Part shown: positions 5,751-5,824 of the stretch, one piece after another | Layout: every line of letters begins with the position of its first letter | How positions within the stretch are numbered: the first letter of the stretch is position 1 | DNA from: Chloroflexota bacterium | Lineage (GTDB): Bacteria > Chloroflexota > Dehalococcoidia > JACQTR01 | Direction: 5' to 3' | Assembly: GCA_016210705.1 (NCBI GenBank) | Contig: JACQTR010000104.1 | Coordinates: 1 to 5,824, forward strand | Length of the DNA: 5,824 nucleotides | Notes under the pieces: generated by a model | What the model was told of the DNA's origin: nothing | What the model saw: the letters and a program-made list of their open reading frames with translations, nothing else | Database searches by the model: none | Position numbers and translations under genes: made by a program

Positions 5751-5824
5751 TCATCCGTCTTTTCTAAATTCCAAGGCTCGAGCGTAGAGCTCTTCATACT
5801 TTTGGGCGGAAGCTTCCCAAGAGA
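5751..5824 (-). CDS. C-terminal end of a glycogen synthase-like glycosyltransferase, partial
   Basis: The right edge holds the last 23 codons and TGA stop of a minus-strand gene. The peptide SWEASAQKYEELYARAL followed by a short charged tail matches the terminal helix of GT-B glycosyltransferases, which in bacterial glycogen synthases reads like FSWxxxAxxYxxLYxxxL and folds back on the N-terminal domain. With two GH57 genes directly downstream in the same direction, a glycogen or starch synthase using ADP- or UDP-glucose is the likeliest identity; another GT4 enzyme is possible. The fragment is too short to prove either. The gene lies 102 bp upstream of the short GH57 gene and would be the upstream member of the operon. 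Confidence 0.6.
   Translation of the reverse strand, partial: SWEASAQKYEELYARALEFRKDG

Overview
The window looks bacterial: about half G+C in the genes, A+T-rich between them, Shine-Dalgarno sites, sigma70-type promoters and two TTG starts. The NarL-type regulator and the style of the GH57 and glycosyltransferase proteins recall Chloroflexota (Dehalococcoidia-like) genomes. That placement comes from memory of such proteins and is only moderately secure.

Layout, left to right. (1) Bases 1-247, minus: the first 82 residues of a GT-B glycosyltransferase whose remainder lies beyond the left edge. (2) 386-829, minus: a stand-alone protein of two CBS domains, upstream of the glycosyltransferase and perhaps co-transcribed with it. 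(3) 830-1422: a long divergent intergenic region. It carries a promoter for the CBS gene, a leader that can be folded as a pseudoknot, an unassigned A+T-rich stretch, and a near-consensus promoter for the next gene. (4) 1423-2106, plus: an orphan NarL/LuxR-type response regulator starting at TTG. (5) 2169-4313, minus: a 714-residue GH57 enzyme of the 4-alpha-glucanotransferase/amylase type, convergent with the regulator. (6) 4353-5648, minus: a second, shorter GH57 protein of a different subfamily, 39 bp upstream of the first. (7) 5751-5824, minus: the last 23 residues of a protein resembling the C-terminus of a glycogen synthase-type glycosyltransferase.

The right half reads as a cytoplasmic alpha-glucan (glycogen or maltodextrin) operon, transcribed leftward: probable synthase, GH57 protein, then GH57 glucanotransferase. 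The left half adds another GT-B glycosyltransferase and a possible nucleotide-sensing CBS protein. The regulator lies between the two blocks without a histidine kinase in view; no site in the window links it to either block.

No RNA gene, mobile element, CRISPR array or recognisable new defence system is seen. The least ordinary items are the structured leader of the CBS gene and the short GH57 protein, whose reaction cannot be told from sequence.
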